A DNA stretch of 64,000 bases from the NCBI RefSeq assembly GCF_003058225.1, contig NZ_QBUG01000006.1:248001-312000 (forward strand), in the 5' to 3' direction. The position numbers were made by a program, and so were the translations under genes. Under the pieces are notes generated by a model. The model worked only from the letters and a program-made list of their open reading frames with translations, had not been told where the DNA came from and ran no database searches. This document shows positions 41,864 through 49,699 of the stretch, in pieces. Within the stretch, counting starts at the first letter, position 1. The number at the start of each line of letters is the position of its first letter. This DNA comes from Promicromonospora sp. AC04. Its GTDB lineage: Bacteria > Actinomycetota > Actinomycetes > Actinomycetales > Cellulomonadaceae.

Positions 41864-43180
41864 GTGACCCGCGAGGAGCGCCGTCTGCGCCTGTCGATCG
41901 ACGACCAGATCGAGAACCGGTACCTCGAGGTGCCGTTCGAGATCCCGGCAGGACATGGCGCGGACGCCTTGGAGGTCACGCTCGCCTACGACCGGGACGC
42001 CGCGGTGATCGATCTCGGTTGTCGCGACCCCGAGCGCTGGCGCGGCTGGTCGGGCGGCGCCCGGTCCCGCTTCGCGATCCAGCCGGCCGCGGCCACGCCC
42101 GGGTACGAGCCGGGCGAGCTCGTCCCGGGCCACTGGGCGGTGGTGCTGGGCCTGCACGGGATGCCGGCCGAGCCCGTCGACGTCACGGTCACCATCGCCA
42201 CGGGCGTCGACGCCGGCGGCGTCGAGGACGAGCCGACGGCACCGCCGCCGTCGGAGGGCGGGTCCGGCTCGAGCGGCCCAGGGGGCCGGACCAGGCTCGG
42301 CCGGGGCCTGCCCGCGCCCGACGGCCTGACCTGGTACGCGGGCGACCTGCACGCGCACACCACGCACTCGGACGGCACGCTGAGCATCGCGCAGCTCACG
42401 GCCGCCGCGGTCGGCAGAGGCCTGGACTTCCTCGCCGTGACCGACCACAACACCGTCTCCCACCACCCGCACCTGCCCGGCGTCGGCGCCGCGTACGACA
42501 TCTGCCTCCTGCCCGGGCAGGAGGTGACCACGCACGCGGGCCACGCGAACGCGTTCGGCGACATCGGCTGGGTCGACTTCCGCCGTCCGGCGGCGCGGTG
42601 GCTGTCCGACGTCGAGGAGCGCGGCGGCCTGCTGTCCGTGAACCACCCGATCCAGGACGACTGCGGCTGGCTGTATCCCGTGCGGACCGGGTTCCTCGAG
42701 CTGTGGCACATCTCGTGGTTCCTCGACCTGACGGCCACCGGCCCCTGGGCCCACCTGCGGGCATCAGCGGGAGCGCCCGGCCTGCCCGGCTACCCGGTGC
42801 TGCTGGGCGGCAGCGACTTCCATACGCCCGACCAGGGCTTCCCGCCCGGCACACCCACCACCTGGGTCGCTGCCGAGGACCGCACACCCGAGGCGATCCT
42901 CGACGCCGTCCGGCACGGGCGGACCGCCCTCAGCCGGTTCCCCGGGCCGGGCGAGCCCGTCCTGGTCCGGGTGGGCGACGACCTGGTGGCCGTCGACGCG
43001 GACGGCACGGTCCTGGTGGGCGGTCCGGCGGCGGACGGTCTCGCGTTCGACAACCCGGAAGGCGGCACGGGCCGCCGGCGTCGGGTGCGCGGCGAGCGGG
43101 TGACGTTCTCCGCCCCGCCCGAGCGCGGCCCGTACCGGCTGGAGGCCGCCGACCGGACCCTGCTCGCGATCAGCGCGTGA
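41864..43180 (+). CDS. CehA/McbA-type PHP metallohydrolase
   Basis: 438 residues. The PHP domain has YAGDLHAHTTHSDGTLSIAQL (first metal motif), FLAVTDHNTVSHHPHLP, LLPGQEVTTHAGHANAFG, SVNHPIQDDCGW, and GGSDFHTPDQG (last metal motif). Members act as phosphoesterases or carbamate hydrolases; the substrate here is unknown. The N-terminal 130 residues form a separate beta-rich domain. No secretion signal is evident. GTG start 6 nt after -10 TAGGCT (41852-41857). Confidence 0.87.
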   Translation: MTREERRLRLSIDDQIENRYLEVPFEIPAGHGADALEVTLAYDRDAAVIDLGCRDPERWRGWSGGARSRFAIQPAAATPGYEPGELVPGHWAVVLGLHGMPAEPVDVTVTIATGVDAGGVEDEPTAPPPSEGGSGSSGPGGRTRLGRGLPAPDGLTWYAGDLHAHTTHSDGTLSIAQLTAAAVGRGLDFLAVTDHNTVSHHPHLPGVGAAYDICLLPGQEVTTHAGHANAFGDIGWVDFRRPAARWLSDVEERGGLLSVNHPIQDDCGWLYPVRTGFLELWHISWFLDLTATGPWAHLRASAGAPGLPGYPVLLGGSDFHTPDQGFPPGTPTTWVAAEDRTPEAILDAVRHGRTALSRFPGPGEPVLVRVGDDLVAVDADGTVLVGGPAADGLAFDNPEGGTGRRRRVRGERVTFSAPPERGPYRLEAADRTLLAISA

Positions 43181-44573
43181 CCGGCTCCTGCTTCGAGTCG
43201 CCTTCGGGCTCGGGCTCCGGCGTCGGTGCTGCCTGCGGGGCGGCCGGCAGCCGGATGAACCGCGAGACCGTCGTACCGATCACGAGCAGCGCGAACGGGT
43301 ACAGGGACAGGTAGACCCGGAACGCCTGCCCGGGGTCGGGCCCGGGATCGGCGCCGGACCGGTAGCCGAACCACAGCGCGAGCGACGCCAGCGCCCCCGC
43401 CGTCACCAGGCCGTTGAGCCGGCCCAGCACACCGAACGCCGCCAGGAAGAGCCCGCTGCGGTGGGTTCCGTAGCGGGCGGCGTCGGCGTCGAGCACGCGG
43501 GCGATGACCAGGTCGTTCGTCGCGAGCACACCGGAGTACCCGACGGCCACCGCGAGCCCGGCGAGGATCCCCGTGATCAGGTCGGTAGCGAAGTACATCG
43601 GCACGAACCCGACGGCAGCGACCGGCAGCGCGAGCCGCCAGGTCCACGCGGCACCCTTACGCCGCACGACGGCGGCCCACACGCTCAGCATGCCGATCGA
43701 CACGGCGATCACGACGAGCTGCAGGATGCTGGCATCCAGCGCCGAGCCGCCGAGCGTGTGGTCCACGTACAGCTGCAGCCCGCCCAGGACCAGCGCCATC
43801 GCGGCCCCGTAGCAGGCGTTGACGACCCCGACCGTCCAGAACTGGGACGTCGACAGGATCTGCCCCACCGACCGGAAGAACTGCGGCTTGGGTTCCGCGT
43901 CGAGCGCCGGGTCCTCCCGCACCCCGAACGCCGTCCACAGGATCACGGCCGCCGCGACCACACCGAAGATCACCGCCAGCCGCCCGTAGCCGCCGGCGGA
44001 CCCCTCGGTGCCCAGCACGTTCCGCGCCAGGACCGGCGTCAGCGCCAGGGCGATCACCAGCGCGATCAGCTGCGCACCCTGCCGCACCGCGTTCGCGGTC
44101 GCCCGGCGCCGCTCGTCGGAGAACAGCTCCGGCAGGAGCGCGCCGTAGCTGGCGTTGATCAGGGAGTCGGCCATCTCGGTGGTGATCGCGAAGACGGCGA
44201 ACCACACCGCCAGCCCCACCGCGGACTCGGCCACCGGACCCGGCACGGAGAACAGGGCGATCGTCGTGCCGGCCAGCACCAGCGCACCGGTCACCAGATA
44301 GGGCCGACGCCGCCCCCAGCGCGACCGCGTCCGGTCCGACAGATACCCGAAGACGGGGTTGTCCAGCGCGTCCAGCACCCCGTACACCGCGTACACGGTC
44401 GCGTAGACGACGGCGTCCAGGCCGAGCAGCTCGACGTACACATAGAGCATCGAGCCCTTGACCAGGTTGATCGGCAGCGAGGTGCCGAACATGCCGGCGC
44501 CGTAGCGCAGCGGCGACGTCGTCCCTGCAACCCTCGGCGCGTCCTCGGCGTCCACGCTGGTGAGCCTACTCAC
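43170..44573 (-). CDS. GPH-type MFS sugar:cation symporter
   Basis: 467 residues with about 12 hydrophobic segments. GPH-family features: SPLRYGAGMFGTSLPINLVKG at the start, LDALDNPVFGYLSDRTRSRWGRRRPYLV (the conserved cytoplasmic loop motif), INASYGALLPELFSDERRRATANAVRQG. The stop of the ChbG-type deacetylase overlaps this start by 4 nt (GTGA), so the two are translationally coupled: uptake plus deacetylation of an acetylated sugar is a natural inference. Confidence 0.9.
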   Translation of the reverse strand: MSRLTSVDAEDAPRVAGTTSPLRYGAGMFGTSLPINLVKGSMLYVYVELLGLDAVVYATVYAVYGVLDALDNPVFGYLSDRTRSRWGRRRPYLVTGALVLAGTTIALFSVPGPVAESAVGLAVWFAVFAITTEMADSLINASYGALLPELFSDERRRATANAVRQGAQLIALVIALALTPVLARNVLGTEGSAGGYGRLAVIFGVVAAAVILWTAFGVREDPALDAEPKPQFFRSVGQILSTSQFWTVGVVNACYGAAMALVLGGLQLYVDHTLGGSALDASILQLVVIAVSIGMLSVWAAVVRRKGAAWTWRLALPVAAVGFVPMYFATDLITGILAGLAVAVGYSGVLATNDLVIARVLDADAARYGTHRSGLFLAAFGVLGRLNGLVTAGALASLALWFGYRSGADPGPDPGQAFRVYLSLYPFALLVIGTTVSRFIRLPAAPQAAPTPEPEPEGDSKQEPVTR

Positions 44574-45370
44574 CACCGGCTGACCAGGTCGATGCCCTGC
44601 CGCTCGATCTCCCGGATGAAAACCGCGTCGCCCAGCAGGCGCAGCTCCCACGTCCGCTTGCGCCACCACGGCGCCGACAGCTCCCGCACGCGCGCGGTGT
44701 CCGGGGCGGGATGCAGGAAGATCTCGCTCGCCCCCTCGGGCAGCCGGCCCAGCAGCCGCAGGTAGTGGTCACGCAGCGTCGGGTAGTCCCGGGCCTCGGC
44801 GTCGCCGCCTCGATGGGTGGCGATCACCTGCGGCAGGCGCACCCCCGCGGCGTCGGCGGCCGCGACGGCGCTCGCGTGCCGCGCTCGGACGGCGGGCGAG
44901 GTCAGCACCGGGTCGCCGTCGCCGTACAGGTCCAGGCCGCGTGGCAGGCGGAACGCGAGTCCCCGCTCCGCGCACACCCCGATCGCCTCGGTGAGGTAGG
45001 AGCGGCCCAGCAGCCCGTACAGCGTGCCCTGGTGGGAGTCGAGGCGGTCGGGCGGGGGCGAGCCCGCGGCGGCCGCGGCCCGTGCCAGGGCATCGGTCTG
45101 GGCGGTGATCCGGTCGACGACGTCGTCGAACCCGCCGTCCGGCGCGGGTGTCGGGAGCACTATGTGCACCCCGGGCGCGACGCCGGGCGCGGACCGGGCG
45201 ATGAGCCGGACGGCGCGTGCGGCGCCCGGGTTCTCCTGTCCGGTCTCCGGTCCTGTGGTTATCACGCTGACCGCCGTCAGCGGCGAGCCGGCCAGCAGTG
45301 CGGCGATCTCGCGGTCGGCGTCGGGGTCGGTCCCGGCGTCGTCCGCGGTGAGGACGAGGCTGCGCGTCAT
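44570..45370 (-). CDS. ChbG/HpnK (YdjC) family carbohydrate deacetylase
   Basis: 266 residues. Metal ligands of the family: Asp in LTADDAG (residues 8-12), His in DRLDSHQGTLYGLLG, and the late FLHPAPD. The fold is that of YdjC/ChbG, which removes an N-acetyl group from chitobiose-type sugars. It overlaps the downstream GPH transporter gene by 4 nt. ATG 6 nt after -10 CAGACT. Most plausible role: deacetylation of an imported N-acetyl sugar. Confidence 0.9.
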   Translation of the reverse strand: MTRSLVLTADDAGTDPDADREIAALLAGSPLTAVSVITTGPETGQENPGAARAVRLIARSAPGVAPGVHIVLPTPAPDGGFDDVVDRITAQTDALARAAAAAGSPPPDRLDSHQGTLYGLLGRSYLTEAIGVCAERGLAFRLPRGLDLYGDGDPVLTSPAVRARHASAVAAADAAGVRLPQVIATHRGGDAEARDYPTLRDHYLRLLGRLPEGASEIFLHPAPDTARVRELSAPWWRKRTWELRLLGDAVFIREIERQGIDLVSRW

Positions 45371-45427
45371 GCGCCCAGTCTGGCCCAGCGACCCACCGGA
45401 ATCAGCCGCCGACCAGTACCGATGAGC

Positions 45428-45985
45428 TCAGAGCCTGCCGATGACGCTCGTGTCGAGGACCGACTTGACCTTGGCGAGCTCCACCTCGAGCTCCCAGGGC
45501 GTGGTCACGTGCGGGATGGCCGCCGGGACGCAGGACGGCTCGGCCGTGTACAGCGTCAGGCTGGCGCCCAGGGTGTCGGCTCGCCAGACGCCGGGGCCCA
45601 CCACCTCGAACTCCCCCGCGGCGGTGCGGTGCAGTGCGACCACGTACTCGTGGCCGTCCCGCAGGACCGACGACAGGCCCGCTCCGGGCGGGGAGGAGGC
45701 CGACCCGACCTGGGTGACGGCCAGCCCGGCGTTCTTCGCCACCGCGCCCAGCAGCACCTTGCGCAGCTGGAGCTCGGTGCGGGTGTACGGCACCCGGTCG
45801 ACGACGTCGACCGCCGAGCTGCCCGCCTGCACCAGGGCGACGACGTCCGCGTCGGCGACCAGCTGCTCGATCGTCCCGTACTCCTCCGGCACCGTGAAGT
45901 TGGCGGCGCTGGCGTCCTGGACGCAACCGCTCAGGAGCCCGGCCACGACGAGTGCCCCGAGCAGTGTCCACGCGTGAGTACGCAT
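45428..45985 (-). CDS. Lipoprotein, predicted
   Basis: 185 residues. Signal peptide with lipobox: MRTHAWTLLGALVVAGLLSGC, acylated Cys at residue 21, so anchored to the outer face of the membrane. The mature part is a globular mixed alpha/beta domain (FTVPEEYGTIEQLVADADVVALVQA, VVALHRTAAGEFEVV) with no recognised family. ATG at 45985 after AGGA at 7 nt. Confidence 0.8.
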   Translation of the reverse strand: MRTHAWTLLGALVVAGLLSGCVQDASAANFTVPEEYGTIEQLVADADVVALVQAGSSAVDVVDRVPYTRTELQLRKVLLGAVAKNAGLAVTQVGSASSPPGAGLSSVLRDGHEYVVALHRTAAGEFEVVGPGVWRADTLGASLTLYTAEPSCVPAAIPHVTTPWELEVELAKVKSVLDTSVIGRL

Positions 45986-46244
45986 CGCCCGGTCCTGCCC
46001 CCTCGTCCTGGTCGTCAGGTGCCCCGTTCGACGCCCTCTGTCTGAGAGAGCGACGAGACGCGCTGCCTGGTGCGTCTGCTGCACGCATCGGCGTGCAGTG
46101 CAACGAATGTTCCCCCGCTGCAAGAACCCGGGACAAGGGCCTATCTGGGCGAACCCGACAGGATCGGGCGGCTAGTTTTCCACGATGTGAAAACCCGGCG
46201 GGTAGCCGGGAAAAACGGCCGAGAAACGCCGAGAAGGGGGCCGG
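45986..46244. other. Intergenic region with hairpins
   Basis: No gene seen. It contains CTGCACGC-ATCG-GCGTGCAG (46079-46098) and a T-rich patch GTTTTCCAC..GTGAAAAC near 46175. Either could be a transcription stop between the lipoprotein and the proline-rich gene. Confidence 0.4.
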
Positions 46245-47024
46245 TCAGGCGGCGTGTGCTCGGCCGATCGCGCGCACGAGGCCCGACGTGGAGATCGAAC
46301 CCTGGCGGTAGCGCTCGACGGCGGCGACGAGGGCCTCGCTGACATCGCGTGACGGACGCGAGGACCGCGCCACGGGGTGCCAGATCTCTCGCTCGAAGAC
46401 GGCCGTCCGGCGGGCTGGGCCGCGGAACAGCCGGCCGGCCAGGGCAGGGGGCGCAGGGACGGGAGGCGGCGGGACCGGGCCGTGCCCAGTGAGCGGGCCC
46501 GTGGGCTGCGGCGTGGGCGCGTCAGCGGCGCCGGCGGGCGCGGGAGCGGAAGACGCAGGAGCAGGAGGTGCCGGAACGGGGGGTGCCGGAACGGGAGGAG
46601 TCTGAGCGGGCGACACGCTCGGTGCGGGCGGCCCCTGCGTGGTCGGCTGGTGCGCGGCCGGCTGGCTCGCGAGCCGCGAGGCGCGGTAGCGGGCGCCGGG
46701 GTTCCAGCGCAGGCTCGGGGTGCTCGGCGGGGCAGGCCGCACCCCGGTGGTCTCCCGGCGAACAGCGGGAACGTCCGGTGCGACGGCATCGGCGTTGGCG
46801 TTGGCGGCAGCCTGCTCGGCGTGGGCCTTCCGCAGGGCCGCGACGATCCGGGCGACTCGTCCGGTGTCGGCGCGCGGGTCCCTTGCGTCCGCCTCGGAAT
46901 CGCTCAGGTCCGGACCGCTCAGGTCGGGGCCATCTGCGTGGCGAACGTTGTCGTGGGGACCGTGCGTGCCCGGACCTTCAGTGCTCGAGCCGTCCGACAC
47001 CTGGTCCTGCGTACCGTCCGCCAT
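46245..47024 (-). CDS. Proline/alanine-rich hypothetical protein
   Basis: 259 residues, no recognised family. The middle (100-195) is Pro/Ala/Val-rich low complexity (SPAQTPPVPAPPVPAPPAPA); the C-terminal 60 residues look structured and conserved: FEREIWHPVARSSRPSRDVSEALVAAVERY, RQGSISTSGLVRAIGRAHAA. No signal peptide. ATG set by GGGAG. Downstream of the FMN-reductase/LLM pair in the same direction, but 110 bp of AT-richer sequence separates them. Confidence 0.65.
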   Translation of the reverse strand: MADGTQDQVSDGSSTEGPGTHGPHDNVRHADGPDLSGPDLSDSEADARDPRADTGRVARIVAALRKAHAEQAAANANADAVAPDVPAVRRETTGVRPAPPSTPSLRWNPGARYRASRLASQPAAHQPTTQGPPAPSVSPAQTPPVPAPPVPAPPAPASSAPAPAGAADAPTPQPTGPLTGHGPVPPPPVPAPPALAGRLFRGPARRTAVFEREIWHPVARSSRPSRDVSEALVAAVERYRQGSISTSGLVRAIGRAHAA

Positions 47025-47136
47025 GACCGCTCCCTCACCATCGTCTCGGCCACGACCCGTTGCGACCGCTGTCCCATATGTTCCCCGCCATGCCCTGGGC
47101 ATGCAAGCCCCGGACATGGCGTGCCGACCTGAGGAC

Positions 47137-47790
47137 TCAGTCCCCGCCCAGCATGTCCAGGAAGCTCGGGGTGCTCGAGAACGGGTCGGCGGACTTGGCG
47201 TGCTCCTCCCGTGCCGATACGAGCTCGGCGAGGGATCGGCCCGCCCGCTCGATGCGCTGCGGCAGGGAGCTGGCCCCGTCGTCGTGCCTGGTGCTGTCCC
47301 CGGCCTGCGCCCAGTCGTCCGTGGCCGCGAAGACCGACGTGGTGACGACGTCGGCCCGCAGGTAGGTGAACAGGGGCCGGAGCGAGTACTCGAGCGCCAG
47401 GGAGTGCCGCGGCGTGCCACCGGTCGCGCCGAGCAGTACAGGCATGCCCGTCAGCGCTTCCTTGTCGAGGATGTCGACGAACGACTTGAACAGCCCCGAG
47501 TAGGTGGTGGTGAACAGCGGGGTGACGGCGATGACGCCGTCGGCCTGGGTGATCACCTCGATGGCACGGGCGAGGTCGCCCGTGGGGAACCCGGTGAGCA
47601 TGGCGTCCACGATCGCGTGGCCGTGGTCGCGCAGCTCGACCACCTCGACGGTCACGTCGCGGCCGAGGGCCTCCAGCTCGCGCGCCGTGGCGTCGGCCAG
47701 GCGGTCCGCCAGCAGGCGCGTGGACGAGGGCTGCCCCAGCCCGGCGTGCACGACGGCGATGGTGCGGTGGGTCCGGTCCTCGACGGTCAT
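47137..47790 (-). CDS. NADPH-dependent FMN reductase (partner of the LLM protein)
   Basis: 217 residues with the flavodoxin-like FMN-reductase fold: RTIAVVHAGLGQPSSTRLLADRLADA, DGVIAVTPLFTTTYSGLFKSFVDIL, LLGATGGTPRHSLALEYSLRPLFTYLRAD (partial quotes). It supplies reduced FMN to the LLM oxygenase encoded immediately upstream; the ATG overlaps that stop codon by 4 nt (ATGA), so the two are translationally coupled. Confidence 0.92.
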   Translation of the reverse strand: MTVEDRTHRTIAVVHAGLGQPSSTRLLADRLADATARELEALGRDVTVEVVELRDHGHAIVDAMLTGFPTGDLARAIEVITQADGVIAVTPLFTTTYSGLFKSFVDILDKEALTGMPVLLGATGGTPRHSLALEYSLRPLFTYLRADVVTTSVFAATDDWAQAGDSTRHDDGASSLPQRIERAGRSLAELVSAREEHAKSADPFSSTPSFLDMLGGD

Positions 47791-48944
47791 GAGAGGACCT
47801 CTTCGGCCCGCTTGCCGGTGTACTCGTCCTCGCCGTCGCCGACGTGCGTGGCGCCGGCCTCGCCCTTGGCCTGCGCCGCGGCCACGCGCTCGGCGTGGGT
47901 GGGCGGGTTGGCGGGCACGTCGGCCGGCCGCTTGGCGTCGGCGATCTTGCGCAGCTCCGGCACGACGTCGGACGCGAGGATGTCGATCTGCTCCAGGACC
48001 GTCTTGAGCGGCAGGCCGGCGTGGTCGGTGAGGAACATCTGGCGCTGGTAGTAGCCGACGTCGTCGATGAAGGACCCGTACCGGTCGATGACCTGCTGCG
48101 GGGAGCCGACGGTCAGCGGTGTGTCGCGCGTGAAGTCCTCCATGGTGGGGCCGTGGCCGTAGACGGGCGCGTTGTCGAAGTACGGGCGGAACTCGTTCCA
48201 GGCGTCCTGGCTGTTCTTGCGCATGAAGGCCTGGCCACCGAGCCCGACGATCGCCTGGTCGGCGCGGCCGTGGCCGTAGTGCTCGAAGCGCTCGCGGTAG
48301 AACTGCACCATCTGCTTGGTGTGGCTCATCGGCCAGAAGATGTTGTTGTGCAGGAACCCGTCGCCGTAGTAGGCGGCCTGCTCGGCGATCTCGGGGCTGC
48401 GGATCGAGCCGTGCCACACGAACGGCGGGACGCCGTCCAGCGGGCGCGGCGTGGCGGTGAAGCCCTGCAGCGGGGTGCGGAACTTGCCCTCCCAGTCCAC
48501 GACGTCCTCGGTCCACAGCCGGCGCACGAGCGCGTAGTTCTCGATCGCGAGCGGGATGCCCTGGCGGATGTCCTGCCCGAACCACGGGTAGACGGGGCCG
48601 GTGTTGCCGCGGCCCATCATGAGGTCCATCCGCCCGTCGGAGATGACCTGGAGCATCGCGTACTCCTCGGCGATGCGGACCGGGTCGTTGGTCGTGATGA
48701 GCGTCGTCGCCGTGGACAGCGTGATGTTCTTGGTGACTCCGGCGAGGTAGCCGAGCATCGTCGTCGGGCTCGAGGCCACGAACGGCGGGTTGTGGTGCTC
48801 ACCGGTGGCGAAGACGTCGAGGCCTGCCTCGTCCGCGTGCTTCGCGATGGTGAGCATGGCCCGGACGCGCTCGGTGTCGTCCGGGGTGTGGCCCGTGGTC
48901 GGGTCCGTCGTCACGTCGCTGACACTGAAGATCCCGAACTGCAT
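47787..48944 (-). CDS. LLM class flavin-dependent monooxygenase
   Basis: 385 residues, luciferase-like TIM barrel: FGIFSVSDVTTDPTTGHTPDD, GLDVFATGEHHNPPFVASSPTTMLGYLAGVTKNITLSTATTLITTNDPVRIAEEYAMLQVISDGRMDLMMGRGN (partial quotes). This is the CE1758-type group found beside a dedicated FMN reductase, encoded directly downstream. Substrate unknown. ATG at 48944 set by GAGGGAG. Confidence 0.92.
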   Translation of the reverse strand: MQFGIFSVSDVTTDPTTGHTPDDTERVRAMLTIAKHADEAGLDVFATGEHHNPPFVASSPTTMLGYLAGVTKNITLSTATTLITTNDPVRIAEEYAMLQVISDGRMDLMMGRGNTGPVYPWFGQDIRQGIPLAIENYALVRRLWTEDVVDWEGKFRTPLQGFTATPRPLDGVPPFVWHGSIRSPEIAEQAAYYGDGFLHNNIFWPMSHTKQMVQFYRERFEHYGHGRADQAIVGLGGQAFMRKNSQDAWNEFRPYFDNAPVYGHGPTMEDFTRDTPLTVGSPQQVIDRYGSFIDDVGYYQRQMFLTDHAGLPLKTVLEQIDILASDVVPELRKIADAKRPADVPANPPTHAERVAAAQAKGEAGATHVGDGEDEYTGKRAEEVLS

Positions 48945-49240
48945 GCTGTGCTCCCTCTCAGGTTTGTCCATGCAGATGCATGCACATGGCCCTCAACTGG
49001 CCTGCGGTGTCGATTGTTCCCACCACCAACCCTCCCACCTGCCGCGACGTACGTGAGATCGCGCACATCCACGCCCAGTTTGACCGGAGTGCGCTTGCGA
49101 GCGCACTTCTGACGCGTAGCCTGATGAGACGGCTGGAATATGGACGGCCGAAAACTGGGCTGGAACATCACAGAGGGTCCCTGCGTTGGCACTACGGACC
49201 TTTTTCCGCCACCTATCCCGACAACCCTCTGGAGGACATC
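48945..49240. other. Intergenic region between LLM pair and RbpA
   Basis: No gene seen. It contains AGTGCGCT-TGCG-AGCGCACT (49088-49107), a perfect 8-bp-arm dyad that could be a repressor site for the LLM operon, and the rbpA promoter candidate described separately. Confidence 0.45.
49162..49187 (+). promoter_or_regulatory. SigR/SigH-type promoter candidate of rbpA
   Basis: GGAAC (49162-49166), 18-nt spacer, GTT (49185-49187). In Streptomyces rbpA is induced by thiol stress through SigR, whose promoters read GGAAT-N18/19-GTT. The spacing and position (about 55 bp before the GTG) fit. Confidence 0.5.
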
Positions 49241-49585
49241 GTGCCTGACCGGTCCCTGCGCGGTATGAGCATCGGTAGTAAGAGCATGGAGTCCGACGAG
49301 GGCGTGGACTTCGCCCCTCGGTTCCAGGCCTACTACGACTGCCCCAACGGCCACACCATCATCCTGCCCTTCGCCACCGACGCGGACGTACCCCCGATCT
49401 GGGAATGCCGCTGCGGCGAGGAGGCCCTCCTGCGCGACGCCGAGAAGCCCGAGCCGAAGGCGACCAAGCCGCAGCGCACCCACTGGGACATGCTGCTCGA
49501 GCGCCGCACGGTGAAGGAGCTCGAGGACCTGCTCGACGAGCGCCTCGAGCTGCTGCGCGCCGGCAAGCTCCGCCGCTCGGCCTGA
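49241..49585 (+). CDS. rbpA: RNA polymerase-binding protein RbpA
   Basis: 114 residues. Nearly the full family signature: DRSLRGMSIGSKSMESDEGV, DFAPRFQAYYDCPNGHTI with the zinc-site Cys/His, WECRCGEEALLRD, and KPQRTHWDMLLERRTVKELEDLLDERLELLRAGK, the sigma-interacting domain (partial quotes). RbpA binds RNA polymerase and primary sigma factor and stabilises the open complex. GTG set by GGAGGACATC. A 20-bp terminator hairpin follows. Confidence 0.96.
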   Translation: MPDRSLRGMSIGSKSMESDEGVDFAPRFQAYYDCPNGHTIILPFATDADVPPIWECRCGEEALLRDAEKPEPKATKPQRTHWDMLLERRTVKELEDLLDERLELLRAGKLRRSA

Positions 49586-49615
49586 GCAACGAGCAGCCTG
49601 AGCAGCTAGCAGGAC

Positions 49616-49659
49616 AACGACCGTCGGTCCGGGCCACAAGGCCCGGACCGACGGTCGTT
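49616..49659 (+). terminator. Strong hairpin terminator after rbpA
   Basis: Perfect 20-bp arms (49616-49635 and 49640-49659) around ACAA, 30 nt after the rbpA stop; it also faces the 3' end of the convergent lnt gene, so may act in both directions. Confidence 0.8.
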
Positions 49660-49699
49660 CTGTGTCTGCTCGTGTCTACCCCGTGCAGCTCCCCGGCGC

